This document shows, piece after piece, positions 34,263 to 41,113 of a stretch of DNA of 64,000 bases. The stretch's first letter is position 1, and the number at the start of each line of letters is the position of its first letter. Made by a program: the position numbers and the translations under genes. This stretch comes from JALCOL01 sp022649665. Its GTDB lineage: Bacteria > Bacillota > Bacilli > Lactobacillales > Enterococcaceae. The stretch is from assembly GCA_030372335.1 (NCBI GenBank), contig JAUDCW010000005.1; one strand, written 5' to 3'. The notes beneath the pieces are model-generated. The model searched no databases and was not told the origin of the DNA. It saw only the letters and a program-made list of their open reading frames with translations.

Positions 34263-35156
34263 CTAGTTTTCTTTTTTCTGATTGATTTCAAAAAGCTCTT
34301 TTTTCAGTGCTTCGACTGTCGACGCAGCCGGCGATTTTCCAGTCCATAGTTCAAAAGAGGCGATTCCTTGGAACAACAGCATCGCTAAGCCGTTCAAAGT
34401 CCGGCAGCCTTTCAAGCGGGCCCGTTTCAAAAATACCGTTTCCAGCGGAGCATACACTAAATCGATAAATGCCTTTTCCGAAGAATAATGGATCTCCTCA
34501 GGAAGAGCTGATGTTTCCAGATGAGGCGTCATTCCAGCATTGGTTCCATTAATGAGAATGTCTGCCGCATCCACTGCCGCTTGCAGTTCCTGCAGCTCTT
34601 CCAGCGCGATGAAACGCAAATGAAGTCCGGTGGCTGCGGCGATTTTTTGCAGCTCTTTTTGGGTCGCTTCCCGGTGAGCGCTGCTTCGCAAGGCCACTTG
34701 AACGACGGCCGGCCCAAAGCGGCTGGCCGCCGCTAAAATCGACTTGACTGCACCGCCGCCGCCGAAGATCAGAAGCGTCTTTTCGGCAGTGGTGATTTTT
34801 TCTGACGCGAGCGCCCGGAAAAATCCAACACCATCCGTCGATTCCCCGTACAGCTTCTGGCCGTCCCAGATGATCGTGTTCATTGCCCCCGTCAAGGCGA
34901 CTTGAGTGCTGACTTCATCCATCAGAGCAGGCGCAGCTTCTTTATGCGGCATAGATAAGTTTGCACCAAAGGCATCGAGTGTTTTCAAGCTTTCGACCGC
35001 TTTTTCGAGTTCAGCGGGCACGATATCAAAGGCCAGGTAGACCCCGTCGACCCCGCAGTCTTTGAATAAACGATTTTGGATCTGCGGCGAAAGCGAATGC
35101 CGCGCCGGGTGGGCAAATAATCCGGCGAATTTTGTTTGACCAGTGATCACGTGCAT
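34263..35156 (-). CDS. aroE: Shikimate dehydrogenase
   Basis: A 297-residue NADP-dependent AroE, first gene of the operon. The shikimate-binding HSLSPQIQN, the catalytic lysine in NLSMPHKEAA, the dinucleotide loop LLIFGGGGAVKSIL and INGTNAGM are present. The nucleotide loop has GGGG instead of the common GAGG. ATG 35156 lies close to GAGG; a GTG two codons downstream (MITGQTKFAG) has better spacing and is an equally likely start. Just upstream stand two intrinsic terminators and a Tyr/Phe leader peptide. Confidence 0.95.
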   Translation of the reverse strand: MHVITGQTKFAGLFAHPARHSLSPQIQNRLFKDCGVDGVYLAFDIVPAELEKAVESLKTLDAFGANLSMPHKEAAPALMDEVSTQVALTGAMNTIIWDGQKLYGESTDGVGFFRALASEKITTAEKTLLIFGGGGAVKSILAAASRFGPAVVQVALRSSAHREATQKELQKIAAATGLHLRFIALEELQELQAAVDAADILINGTNAGMTPHLETSALPEEIHYSSEKAFIDLVYAPLETVFLKRARLKGCRTLNGLAMLLFQGIASFELWTGKSPAASTVEALKKELFEINQKKEN

Positions 35157-35185
35157 CTTCCTCTCTTGTAAGGAACGATTCCAAC

Positions 35186-35226
35186 GAAAAAGCCTGCCGC
35201 AGTAAAATTCTGCGGCAGGCTTTTTT
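35186..35226 (-). terminator. Second (proximal) terminator in the aro leader
   Basis: On the minus strand GCCTGCCGCAG, a 7-nt loop and CTGCGGCAGGC (11-bp perfect stem) are followed by TTTTTCG, about 30 nt before aroE. Its upstream flank GAAAAAAGCC (35218-35227) can instead pair with GGCTTTTTC (35245-35253), the downstream arm of the first terminator, which would link the two decisions. Confidence 0.85.
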
Positions 35227-35240
35227 CAGAAAATATCGGT

Positions 35241-35280
35241 AAAAGAAAAAGCCACCTAGAATTTTACTTCTACATGGCTT
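35241..35280 (-). terminator. First attenuator terminator of the aro operon
   Basis: AAGCCATGTAGAA (35268-35280) pairs with TTCTAGGTGGCTT (35249-35261), followed by TTTTCTTTT. The same left arm, AGCCATGTAGA, can instead pair with TCTACAATGGCT (35306-35317) upstream, giving an antiterminator. Confidence 0.8.
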
Positions 35281-35358
35281 GGAAATCGTCGCTCAAAAAT
35301 CCCTTAGCCATTGTAGATACACTTTGTCAGCTGTATCCACAATGAATCGTGAATACAG
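35249..35358 (-). promoter_or_regulatory. aro operon attenuator: alternative pairing segments 1-5
   Basis: Segments in order of transcription: 1, CTGTATTCAC (35349-35358); 2, GTGGATACAG (35331-35340); 3, GTATCTACAATGGCT (35306-35320); 4, AGCCATGTAGA (35269-35279); 5, the terminator arm at 35249-35261. 1:2 pairs over 10 bp, 2:3 over 10 bp (TTGTGGATAC/GTATCTACAA, with one G-U), 3:4 over 11 bp with one bulged A, and 4:5 is the terminator. Segment 1 begins two bases after the leader peptide stop codon. A ribosome that finishes the peptide would cover segment 1, allowing 2:3 and the terminator. A ribosome stalled at the Tyr/Phe codons leaves 1 free, giving 1:2 and 3:4 and read-through. Confidence 0.75.
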
Positions 35359-35359
35359 T

Positions 35360-35413
35360 TTATCCAAAATAGCTAAAGTAATACGTATTCAATTGGTGTG
35401 TTTTCTTCGTCAT
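35360..35413 (-). CDS. Leader peptide of the aro operon (17 aa, Tyr/Phe-rich)
   Basis: MTKKTHQLNTYYFSYFG, with three Tyr and two Phe codons among its last seven (TAT TAC TTT AGC TAT TTT GGA TAA). GGAGTGG lies 5 nt before the ATG, and the promoter's expected start site is about 24 nt upstream. No homology is claimed. The case rests on position, ribosome binding site, aromatic codon run and the pairing segments that follow directly. Starvation for charged tRNA-Tyr or tRNA-Phe would stall the ribosome here. Confidence 0.75.
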   Translation of the reverse strand: MTKKTHQLNTYYFSYFG

Positions 35414-35443
35414 AATAACCACTCCATTTGAAAGATTGAACAA

Positions 35444-35472
35444 AGTATATGCTTTATATTATTGGATGTCAA
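35444..35472 (-). promoter_or_regulatory. aro operon promoter
   Basis: TTGACA, a 17-nt spacer and TATACT on the minus strand, starting 20 nt after the stop codon of the transporter ATPase gene. Confidence 0.85.
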
Positions 35473-35492
35473 TAAGAAACTGCCATGATTTT

Positions 35493-36266
35493 CTAATCAT
35501 TTTCATTTTCTTCGAAAAATTCCAAAACGTCTTTCATCGTCAGCTTGCGCTTTTCTTCGCCGCGCAAGTCCATTTTGACTTTGCCTTTTTCGATCAAGAT
35601 CAGCCGGTTGCCGTATTTTAAGGCATCTTCCATCCGGTGAGTGATCATCAGGCACGTCAATTGGTCGCGTTCGATCGTTTGCGCAGTCAGCGCCATCAAT
35701 TGTTTAGAAGTTTTCGGATCTAAGGCTGCCGTATGTTCATCCAACATCAAAAGCTGCGGCTTCAAGATCGTTGCCATCAAAAGGCTCAATGCTTGCCGCT
35801 GTCCGCCCGAAAGATTTCCAGTCGGAGTATTCAAGTGATCTTCAAGTCCGTTGCTGATCGTTGCAGTCAATTTTTTATATTGTGCAAGTTTCGCTTTCAA
35901 ATGCCGATTTTTAAGGTTGCGATGCTTGCCGCGGGTTTCCGCCAGCAAGAGATTTTCGGCGACGGTCATCCGCGGAGCGGTCCCCATTTTCGGGTCTTGG
36001 AAAACGCGTGAAATATATTTGGCGCGTTTTTCTTCGGAATCTTTCGTGATCGGCTGATCGTTCAAAGCGATCGAGCCGCTATCGACTTTCAGCGTGCCGG
36101 CGATCGCATTGAACATCGTGCTCTTCCCGGCGCCGTTTCCGCCGAGGACCGTGATAAAGTCCCCTTTATCGACGGTGAGCGACAAATGATCCAAAATATT
36201 GAAGGCTTCGACGCCGCCATTTTGCACTGTTTTCACTAAATCATTTAAAACCAATACTTTAGTCAT
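35493..36266 (-). CDS. trpZ: Tryptophan-type ABC importer, ATP-binding subunit
   Basis: A 257-residue ABC ATPase: Walker A GGNGAGKST, signature NLSGGQRQALSL, Walker B LLMLDEHTAALDP (His in place of the usual Pro after DE, as in this subfamily), H-loop ITHR. ATG 36266 follows AAGGAGCG; it overlaps the permease stop by 8 nt. Third gene of the transporter operon; no terminator is seen before the aro promoter, so some read-through into aro is possible. Confidence 0.85.
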   Translation of the reverse strand: MTKVLVLNDLVKTVQNGGVEAFNILDHLSLTVDKGDFITVLGGNGAGKSTMFNAIAGTLKVDSGSIALNDQPITKDSEEKRAKYISRVFQDPKMGTAPRMTVAENLLLAETRGKHRNLKNRHLKAKLAQYKKLTATISNGLEDHLNTPTGNLSGGQRQALSLLMATILKPQLLMLDEHTAALDPKTSKQLMALTAQTIERDQLTCLMITHRMEDALKYGNRLILIEKGKVKMDLRGEEKRKLTMKDVLEFFEENEND

Positions 36267-37155
36267 TTGCGCCGCTCCTTCCTTTTTCAAATCCAGTCGT
36301 TAATTTCAGGCTCTTTTTCATTTGCGGGATCATCAGGCAGATCGCCAAAATGATCGAAGTAAAGATCTTCAAGTATGTCGTATTGAAGCCAAGCTGGATC
36401 ACGATTAAAACAAGCAGCTGATAGAAGATGCTGCCGATCACGATCGCAACGATCCGCTCGCCCATCGTCAACTCGCCGAACAATACTTCGCCGATGATGA
36501 TCGAAGCAAGCCCGATCACGATCACGCCGATTCCTTTATTGACATCCGCATAGCCGTCGTTTTGGGCGACCAAACTTCCCGAAAGAGCGATCAAGCCGTT
36601 GGAAAGGACGAGCCCGAGCGTTTTATAGAAATCTGTATTGATCCCAAGCGAACGTGCCATCATTTCATTGTCGCCAGTCGCGATATAAGCTTGGCCGACT
36701 TGAGTAGTGAAAAAGTAATATAAAAGTCCGCCAGCCAGGATCGTCGCGATCAAGCCGACAATGATCAGATCATAATAATCAGGCAGATTCAGCTGCGTGA
36801 AAAAAGTCAAAACGCGCGGATGACCCAAAAGCGATAAATTCGCGCGCCCCATGACGAATAAGTTGACCGAGTTGAGGCCGCTCATCACTAGGATCCCGGC
36901 TAAGATCACTGGGATCTTGCCTTTCGTGTATAAAAGTCCGGTGCAAAGCCCAGCCAGCATCCCAGCCCCGATCCCAAGGCAAGTCGCGAGGATCGGCGTG
37001 ATGCCGTGCGCGATCGCTGCGACCGTTACAGCGCCGCCTAACGGAAAACTTCCTTCAGTAGTCATATCAGGGAAATTGAGGATCCGGTAGGTCATGAAGA
37101 TCCCGATCCCTAAAATGGACCAAATCAGGCCTTGGCCAATCGTGGAAAAAATCAT
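36259..37155 (-). CDS. trpY: Tryptophan-type ABC importer, permease subunit
   Basis: A 298-residue permease of the branched-chain amino-acid/ribose type fold with about eight to nine membrane spans. NFPDMTTEGSFPLGGAVT near the start and TGDNEMMARSLGIN are typical of the TrpY/YkuX-like group paired with PF04392-type binding proteins. It overlaps the binding-protein gene by 4 nt. Confidence 0.85.
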   Translation of the reverse strand: MIFSTIGQGLIWSILGIGIFMTYRILNFPDMTTEGSFPLGGAVTVAAIAHGITPILATCLGIGAGMLAGLCTGLLYTKGKIPVILAGILVMSGLNSVNLFVMGRANLSLLGHPRVLTFFTQLNLPDYYDLIIVGLIATILAGGLLYYFFTTQVGQAYIATGDNEMMARSLGINTDFYKTLGLVLSNGLIALSGSLVAQNDGYADVNKGIGVIVIGLASIIIGEVLFGELTMGERIVAIVIGSIFYQLLVLIVIQLGFNTTYLKIFTSIILAICLMIPQMKKSLKLTTGFEKGRSGAND

Positions 37156-38195
37156 TTCGCATCCCCTCCTACGATTTTAGCATCTTTAGCGATGTCTTTC
37201 GGGATCGTGATCCCTAAGAGATCGGCTTCTTTTTGGTTAATGATCGTGTCTCCGGTGTTGAAAACATAGATCGGCATTTTACCCGGTTGCTTGCCGTCTA
37301 AAATTTCAGCGGCCATTTTACCGGTTTCGACCCCGAGTGCTTTTTGATTGATCCCGATCGTTGCCAACCCGCCGGCTTCGACCATCGTGTCAACAGACGG
37401 AATGACTGGTGTTTTCGATTTGTTTGCTTCCGCTACGACGGTATCCATCGCGCTGGCGATCGTATTGTCGGTCGGGATGTAGATGAGATCGACTTCTTTA
37501 CCCATCGTCTGTACGACTTGTGCGATCTCATTGGTGCTCGGCACTTGATATTCTTTCGTTTGATACCCTAAAGCTTCCGCTGCCTTTTTCGCTTGGGCGA
37601 TCTGCGAAGCGGAATTGTCTTCAGCACTGGAAGAGAATAAGCCAACGGTTTTTGCTTCCGGCAATAGTTTTTGGGCGAGCTCCATCTGTGCTTTGACCGG
37701 GGATTGGTCGCTCACGCCGGTGATGTTTCCGCCCGGATTTTTCATATCTTTTACAAGTCCTGCGGCGACCGGATCCGTGATCGCTCCCATCACGATCGGG
37801 ATCTTCGTTGTCGCGTTGGCGAGCGCTTTGGCTGCTGGGGTGGCGATCCCGATCAAGACATCGCTTTTTTGATTGATCAGCTGGTCGGTCATCGTGTTTA
37901 ATTTGCTTTGGTCTCCTTGACCGTTCTGAAAAAGGATCTCTACTTTATTTTTATCGTATCCTTTATCTTTCAAGCCTTCTTGGATCCCCTTATAGATCGC
38001 ATCAAGTGCGGGATGTGAGACATATTGCAGCACGCCGACGCGCTTTTTGCCGGTGGATGCTTTTTCTGTCGTGCTTGCTTTGGTTTCATCGGACTTTGCT
38101 GAACGATTGAAAAGCCCTTTCGGCTGAAGCAGGAAGCCGCCGATCAAAATGCCGATAATGAGTGATGTAACGATAGTTAAGCCGCGATTTTTCAT
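37152..38195 (-). CDS. trpX: Tryptophan-type ABC importer, substrate-binding protein
   Basis: A 347-residue extracellular binding protein of the ABC_sub_bind (TrpX) family. An N-terminal membrane anchor (about residues 6-22) has no lipobox Cys. The mature part has RVGVLQYVSHPALDAIYKGI, IGIATPAAKALAN, PIVMGAITDPVAAGLV and DLIYIPTDNTIAS. ATG 38195 follows AGGAGG. The Trp-codon leader peptide upstream supports tryptophan (or a close relative) as ligand; without it the ligand would be uncertain. Confidence 0.85.
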   Translation of the reverse strand: MKNRGLTIVTSLIIGILIGGFLLQPKGLFNRSAKSDETKASTTEKASTGKKRVGVLQYVSHPALDAIYKGIQEGLKDKGYDKNKVEILFQNGQGDQSKLNTMTDQLINQKSDVLIGIATPAAKALANATTKIPIVMGAITDPVAAGLVKDMKNPGGNITGVSDQSPVKAQMELAQKLLPEAKTVGLFSSSAEDNSASQIAQAKKAAEALGYQTKEYQVPSTNEIAQVVQTMGKEVDLIYIPTDNTIASAMDTVVAEANKSKTPVIPSVDTMVEAGGLATIGINQKALGVETGKMAAEILDGKQPGKMPIYVFNTGDTIINQKEADLLGITIPKDIAKDAKIVGGDAK

Positions 38196-38249
38196 TTTTC
38201 CATTCCTCCTAAAATAGTAAACAAACACGTTGGTGCGGATTTTGACCAC

Positions 38250-38287
38250 AAAAAAGACCACATAGATCGAAATCTATGTGGTCTTTT
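38250..38287 (-). terminator. Attenuator terminator upstream of trpX
   Basis: AAAAGACCACATAGAT and its complement form a 16-bp stem with a short loop, followed by TTTTTTGTGG, about 55 nt before the trpX start. Confidence 0.85.
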
Positions 38288-38368
38288 AATTTCATTCCAC
38301 CGACATAGATACAAAGTTTAGAGGGTCTCTAAAAGTTGCATCTATGGGAAAATCACCATACATACAAC
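38272..38368 (-). promoter_or_regulatory. trpXYZ attenuator: alternative pairing segments 1-4
   Basis: Segments in order: 1, GTTGTATGTATGG (38356-38368), which contains the last Trp codon; 2, CCATAGATGCAAC (38335-38347); 3, CTTTGTATCTATGT (38303-38316); 4, CCACATAGAT (38272-38281), the first arm of the terminator. 1:2 pairs over 13 positions with two mismatches. 2:3 pairs CATAGAT/ATCTATG and is extended by TTTAGAG/CTCTAAA. 3:4 pairs ATCTATGT/ACATAGAT. Pairing with the downstream terminator arm (38250-38267) makes the terminator. Same logic as the aro leader: a ribosome at the stop codon blocks 1 (2:3, terminator); a ribosome stalled at the first Trp codons leaves 1:2 and 3:4 (read-through). 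Confidence 0.75.
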
Positions 38369-38427
38369 GATCTATGCCAAAGCTGCCAACGAAGATTGCT
38401 TAAGTTGTTTGGATTTGAACGCTGCAT
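38353..38427 (-). CDS. Leader peptide of trpXYZ (24 aa, three Trp)
   Basis: Starts at ATG 38427, 8 nt after GAGGAGG, and reads MQRSNPNNLSNL then RWQLWHRSLYVW and a TGA stop. Trp occurs at positions 14, 17 and 24; for a 24-residue peptide this is striking because Trp is normally about 1%. The stop codon sits at the edge of pairing segment 1. No homologue is claimed. Confidence 0.78.
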   Translation of the reverse strand: MQRSNPNNLSNLRWQLWHRSLYVW

Positions 38428-38455
38428 TTGTACGGCCTCCTCTGTGTTTTTTTGT

Positions 38456-38484
38456 AGTGTACCGAAAAACTGAGAAAGTGTCAA
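38456..38484 (-). promoter_or_regulatory. trpXYZ promoter
   Basis: TTGACA, a 17-nt spacer and TACACT on the minus strand; expected transcript start near 38449, 20 nt before the leader ATG. Confidence 0.85.
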
Positions 38485-38521
38485 GCCTTTGATTAGAAAA
38501 AAATTAGGAACCGTTCATTTT

Positions 38522-38635
38522 TTAGCGGTCTTTGGTCCGGATCGGAATCGGAACCAGCGATTTTTCAAGCTGATTTTTGTAAAGGACAACAAGTGATAAA
38601 CCGGTAACAAGCGCGATTATTGAAATTCTTATCAT
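38522..38635 (-). CDS. Small membrane protein (37 aa)
   Basis: A short frame starting MIRISIIALVTGLSLVVLY, a single membrane helix, then a basic tail (KNQLEKSLVPIPIRTKDR). AAAGGATGA lies about 7 nt before ATG 38635. It begins 29 nt after the stop of the 163-aa membrane protein gene, so the two probably form an operon. Function unknown. Confidence 0.55.
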   Translation of the reverse strand: MIRISIIALVTGLSLVVLYKNQLEKSLVPIPIRTKDR

Positions 38636-38664
38636 AAGAAATCATCCTTTCTGTAAACCATCGA

Positions 38665-39156
38665 TCAATATTGTGACAAAAGCGCAGCGAGCTGATCAGC
38701 ATTATTTGCTGTCGGCAAGCTCAGGCGCTTTACTTCCCGTCCTTTGCTGTAAGTGATCAAAGTCGGCTCTTCAAGCGAGGTCAGATGATAAAATTGTTTT
38801 GTTTCAGCGATCCCGTAAACCAGCGGATACAAATAAATCGGCTCCTTGAAAGATAATTTAGTCTCTTTGAGCGCTTTTTGCAAGTTTTTCTCCTTGGCGA
38901 AACTTGCCGGAACATATAATATATGGAGATCGTCGGTCGTCGTGATCTTGCGATCGAGTTCATCGACCGGCATCAACTGAAGCGTTGATTTTGGCAGCAT
39001 CACTTTACCGGTAACGACTGCTGCGATCTGTTGGGTCCGGATCATGCCGCGCAGCCGCGGAACAAATAAAGTCGCGACGATCAAGGCGAGCGCGAGCACG
39101 ACAGCAAGCATCCCTAACGTGAATAAATGTAGTTTTGTATCGGCTTTATTTTTCAT
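38665..39156 (-). CDS. Membrane-anchored protein with thioredoxin-like features (163 aa)
   Basis: One N-terminal membrane span (about 12-33) and an extracellular domain. The pattern of strands with HILYVPASFAKEKNLQKALK, IYLYPLVYGIAE and EEPTLITYSKGREV resembles a thioredoxin fold including the cis-Pro loop, but there is no CXXC pair, so it would not be a redox enzyme. AAGGAC precedes ATG 39156. I do not recognise the family; the fold assignment is tentative. Confidence 0.6.
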   Translation of the reverse strand: MKNKADTKLHLFTLGMLAVVLALALIVATLFVPRLRGMIRTQQIAAVVTGKVMLPKSTLQLMPVDELDRKITTTDDLHILYVPASFAKEKNLQKALKETKLSFKEPIYLYPLVYGIAETKQFYHLTSLEEPTLITYSKGREVKRLSLPTANNADQLAALLSQY

Positions 39157-39337
39157 TTCGATCGTCCTTCGATATCTCTTTATTATCTAAATTGTATCAT
39201 TCTTCTAGTGCTTTTCCTATCAATTCGATCTGTGCTGTTGAAAAAGCAGCGTTTCGTTTAATCATCGTTAATTGTTATTTATATTTATTCTTACATCTTT
39301 GATTCGGTATTTAACAAGATTATCCGACATTCAAACG

Positions 39338-39365
39338 TTCACTCAAAGTTATTTTATGATAAAAT
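39338..39365 (+). promoter_or_regulatory. Possible pckA promoter
   Basis: TTCACT, a 16-nt spacer and TAAAAT, about 30 nt before the pckA start. Confidence 0.45.
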
Positions 39366-39396
39366 AGAGATGATAACAATTTAAGGAGGGATTTTG

Positions 39397-41040
39397 ATGA
39401 GTACGATTGAACACTATCCGCTTGATCAAATCAGAAAAGGCGACCCGGGTTTCTCCTCTTTTCGGGCGACGATCGAAACTTTCTTTTATGGAAACCGCGT
39501 CGAAACCGTCCCGACCCGCGAAAGGGCCTACCAGCTGGCAAAGAATTCGCCTGGCGCGATCAAAACCGATCTGCCGGTTTATGCTCCTGAAAAGCTAGGT
39601 CTTCCGCCAGAAGCAACAGTTTTAGTATTCAATGACGGCGGAATCGTCGGCCGCACTGCGCTTGCGCGGCGGTTAACGGCTGAACTGCCGAAGCATGAGA
39701 TCAAAGATTTTGAGAAGATCTTGCGTGAAGCAGTTTATCAAAGCGCGCGCAAAGATTATTACAAAACGGCGGTTTACGTCGGTCTGGATAAAGAGTTCAC
39801 TGTCAAAGCACACTTGGCACTGCCGCACGGCTATGAAAATGATCTGTATTCGTATGTGCTGAATTTTCAGATCCCAAACGCTGAATGGGAAGAGATTTAT
39901 CAAGCTTCTAAAGCATATGACGCGGGAGACCTCTATTTGTATGCGGATCCCGATTGGTCCCATCCTGACTTTCCGGATGGCTTGGCTTTATTCGATGTGG
40001 AACATAATTGTGCAGCGATCTTGGGATTGCGGTATTTCGGTGAACTAAAAAAAGGCACGCTGACGCTTGCATGGGCATTGGCACATCGCAATGGCTATAT
40101 CGCCTGTCACGGCGGAATGAAGCAGTACCGCTTCCCAGATAAAAAATATACGATGGCAGTCTTTGGTCTTTCAGGCTCCGGCAAATCGACCGTCACGCTT
40201 GCACAAGAAACCAATCAAGAGGTCAAGATCCTTCATGATGATGCCTTTGTCATCGATCAGACGAGCGGTGCAACAACGGCCCTTGAGCCTGCCTATTTTG
40301 ACAAAACACAAGATTATCCGATGACAAGCGATGCGATCAAATACTTCCTGACTTGCCAAAACGTCGGCGTCACGCTCGATACGGCCGGCCGAAAGGTTTT
40401 AGTAACTGAAGATATCAGAAACGGCAATGGCCGGACCGTTAAGTCGCAATTTGTCACGCCAAACCGTGTTCATCATTTGAAAGAAAAAGTCGATGCGGTG
40501 TATTGGATCATGAAAGATGAAAGTCTGCCGCCGATCGTGAAAGTCGAAGACCCGAACCTCGCCGCGATTTTTGGACTAACACTGGCAACAAAACGCTCAA
40601 CGGCTGAAAATCTTTCTGCCAATATCGACATCAATTCGCTCGTGATCGAACCGTTCGCAAATCCTTTCCGCGCCTATCCATTGACCGAAGATTATGCGGA
40701 TTTCAAGCGCTTATTCGCTGAGCAGCAGACCGACTGCTATATTTTGAATACCGGCTATTTCAATCAAACGAAGATCCCGAAAGAAACGACCCTCGGCGCG
40801 ATCCAAAAAGTGATCGATGGGGCCGAGTGGAAAACATTCCCGCACTTTCCGGATTTGAAATATTTTGCCGAATCGGCCTTTGAGCCGCCATTTGATTCTG
40901 CAGAATACCAAAAGATGTTCCAGCAGAGTCTGCGCTACCGCTTAGCTTTTGTGCGCAAGTATAATTTGGAACATGAAGAAAATCCACTGCCGCCGGAAAT
41001 CGCCCAAGCGTTGGAAAAGATGGTCCAAACGCTCGTGTAG
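39397..41040 (+). CDS. pckA: Phosphoenolpyruvate carboxykinase (ATP)
   Basis: A 547-residue ATP-type PEP carboxykinase, interconverting oxaloacetate + ATP and PEP + CO2. The kinase-1a P-loop is VFGLSGSGKSTVT (usual form GLSGTGKTT) and the metal-binding kinase-2 stretch is ILHDDAFVI; YIACHGGMKQY and the C-terminal NTGYFNQTKIP are in place. The N-terminal domain differs from the enteric enzyme, as in lactic acid bacteria. ATG 39397 is chosen over TTG 39394 from the AAGGAGG spacing. In such bacteria it may run toward oxaloacetate for aspartate supply or toward PEP for the PTS and aro pathway; direction cannot be told. Confidence 0.93.
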   Translation: MSTIEHYPLDQIRKGDPGFSSFRATIETFFYGNRVETVPTRERAYQLAKNSPGAIKTDLPVYAPEKLGLPPEATVLVFNDGGIVGRTALARRLTAELPKHEIKDFEKILREAVYQSARKDYYKTAVYVGLDKEFTVKAHLALPHGYENDLYSYVLNFQIPNAEWEEIYQASKAYDAGDLYLYADPDWSHPDFPDGLALFDVEHNCAAILGLRYFGELKKGTLTLAWALAHRNGYIACHGGMKQYRFPDKKYTMAVFGLSGSGKSTVTLAQETNQEVKILHDDAFVIDQTSGATTALEPAYFDKTQDYPMTSDAIKYFLTCQNVGVTLDTAGRKVLVTEDIRNGNGRTVKSQFVTPNRVHHLKEKVDAVYWIMKDESLPPIVKVEDPNLAAIFGLTLATKRSTAENLSANIDINSLVIEPFANPFRAYPLTEDYADFKRLFAEQQTDCYILNTGYFNQTKIPKETTLGAIQKVIDGAEWKTFPHFPDLKYFAESAFEPPFDSAEYQKMFQQSLRYRLAFVRKYNLEHEENPLPPEIAQALEKMVQTLV

Positions 41041-41049
41041 TTTCGGTGC

Positions 41050-41079
41050 TTGCCTCCCCTTTGGTCTTTGGCTTATAAT
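41050..41079 (+). promoter_or_regulatory. rqcH promoter
   Basis: TTGCCT, an 18-nt spacer and TATAAT, 34 nt before the ATG. Confidence 0.55.
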
Positions 41080-41113
41080 TGAACAGTTAGAGAAATGAGG
41101 AGGAGGACAATCA

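Noticed and set aside
35160..35440. T-box riboswitch upstream of aroE (AGGTGG near the terminator)
   Set aside because: The sequence is part of terminator arm 5 and lacks ACCGCG; no stem I or specifier loop is recognisable in the short leader.
38250..38440. T-box riboswitch upstream of trpX (GGTGG in the leader)
   Set aside because: Only GGTGGAA matches; the invariant core AGGGTGGNACCGCG is absent. The N in UGGN would not fit tRNA-Trp. The leader instead has a well-placed translated ORF with Trp codons.
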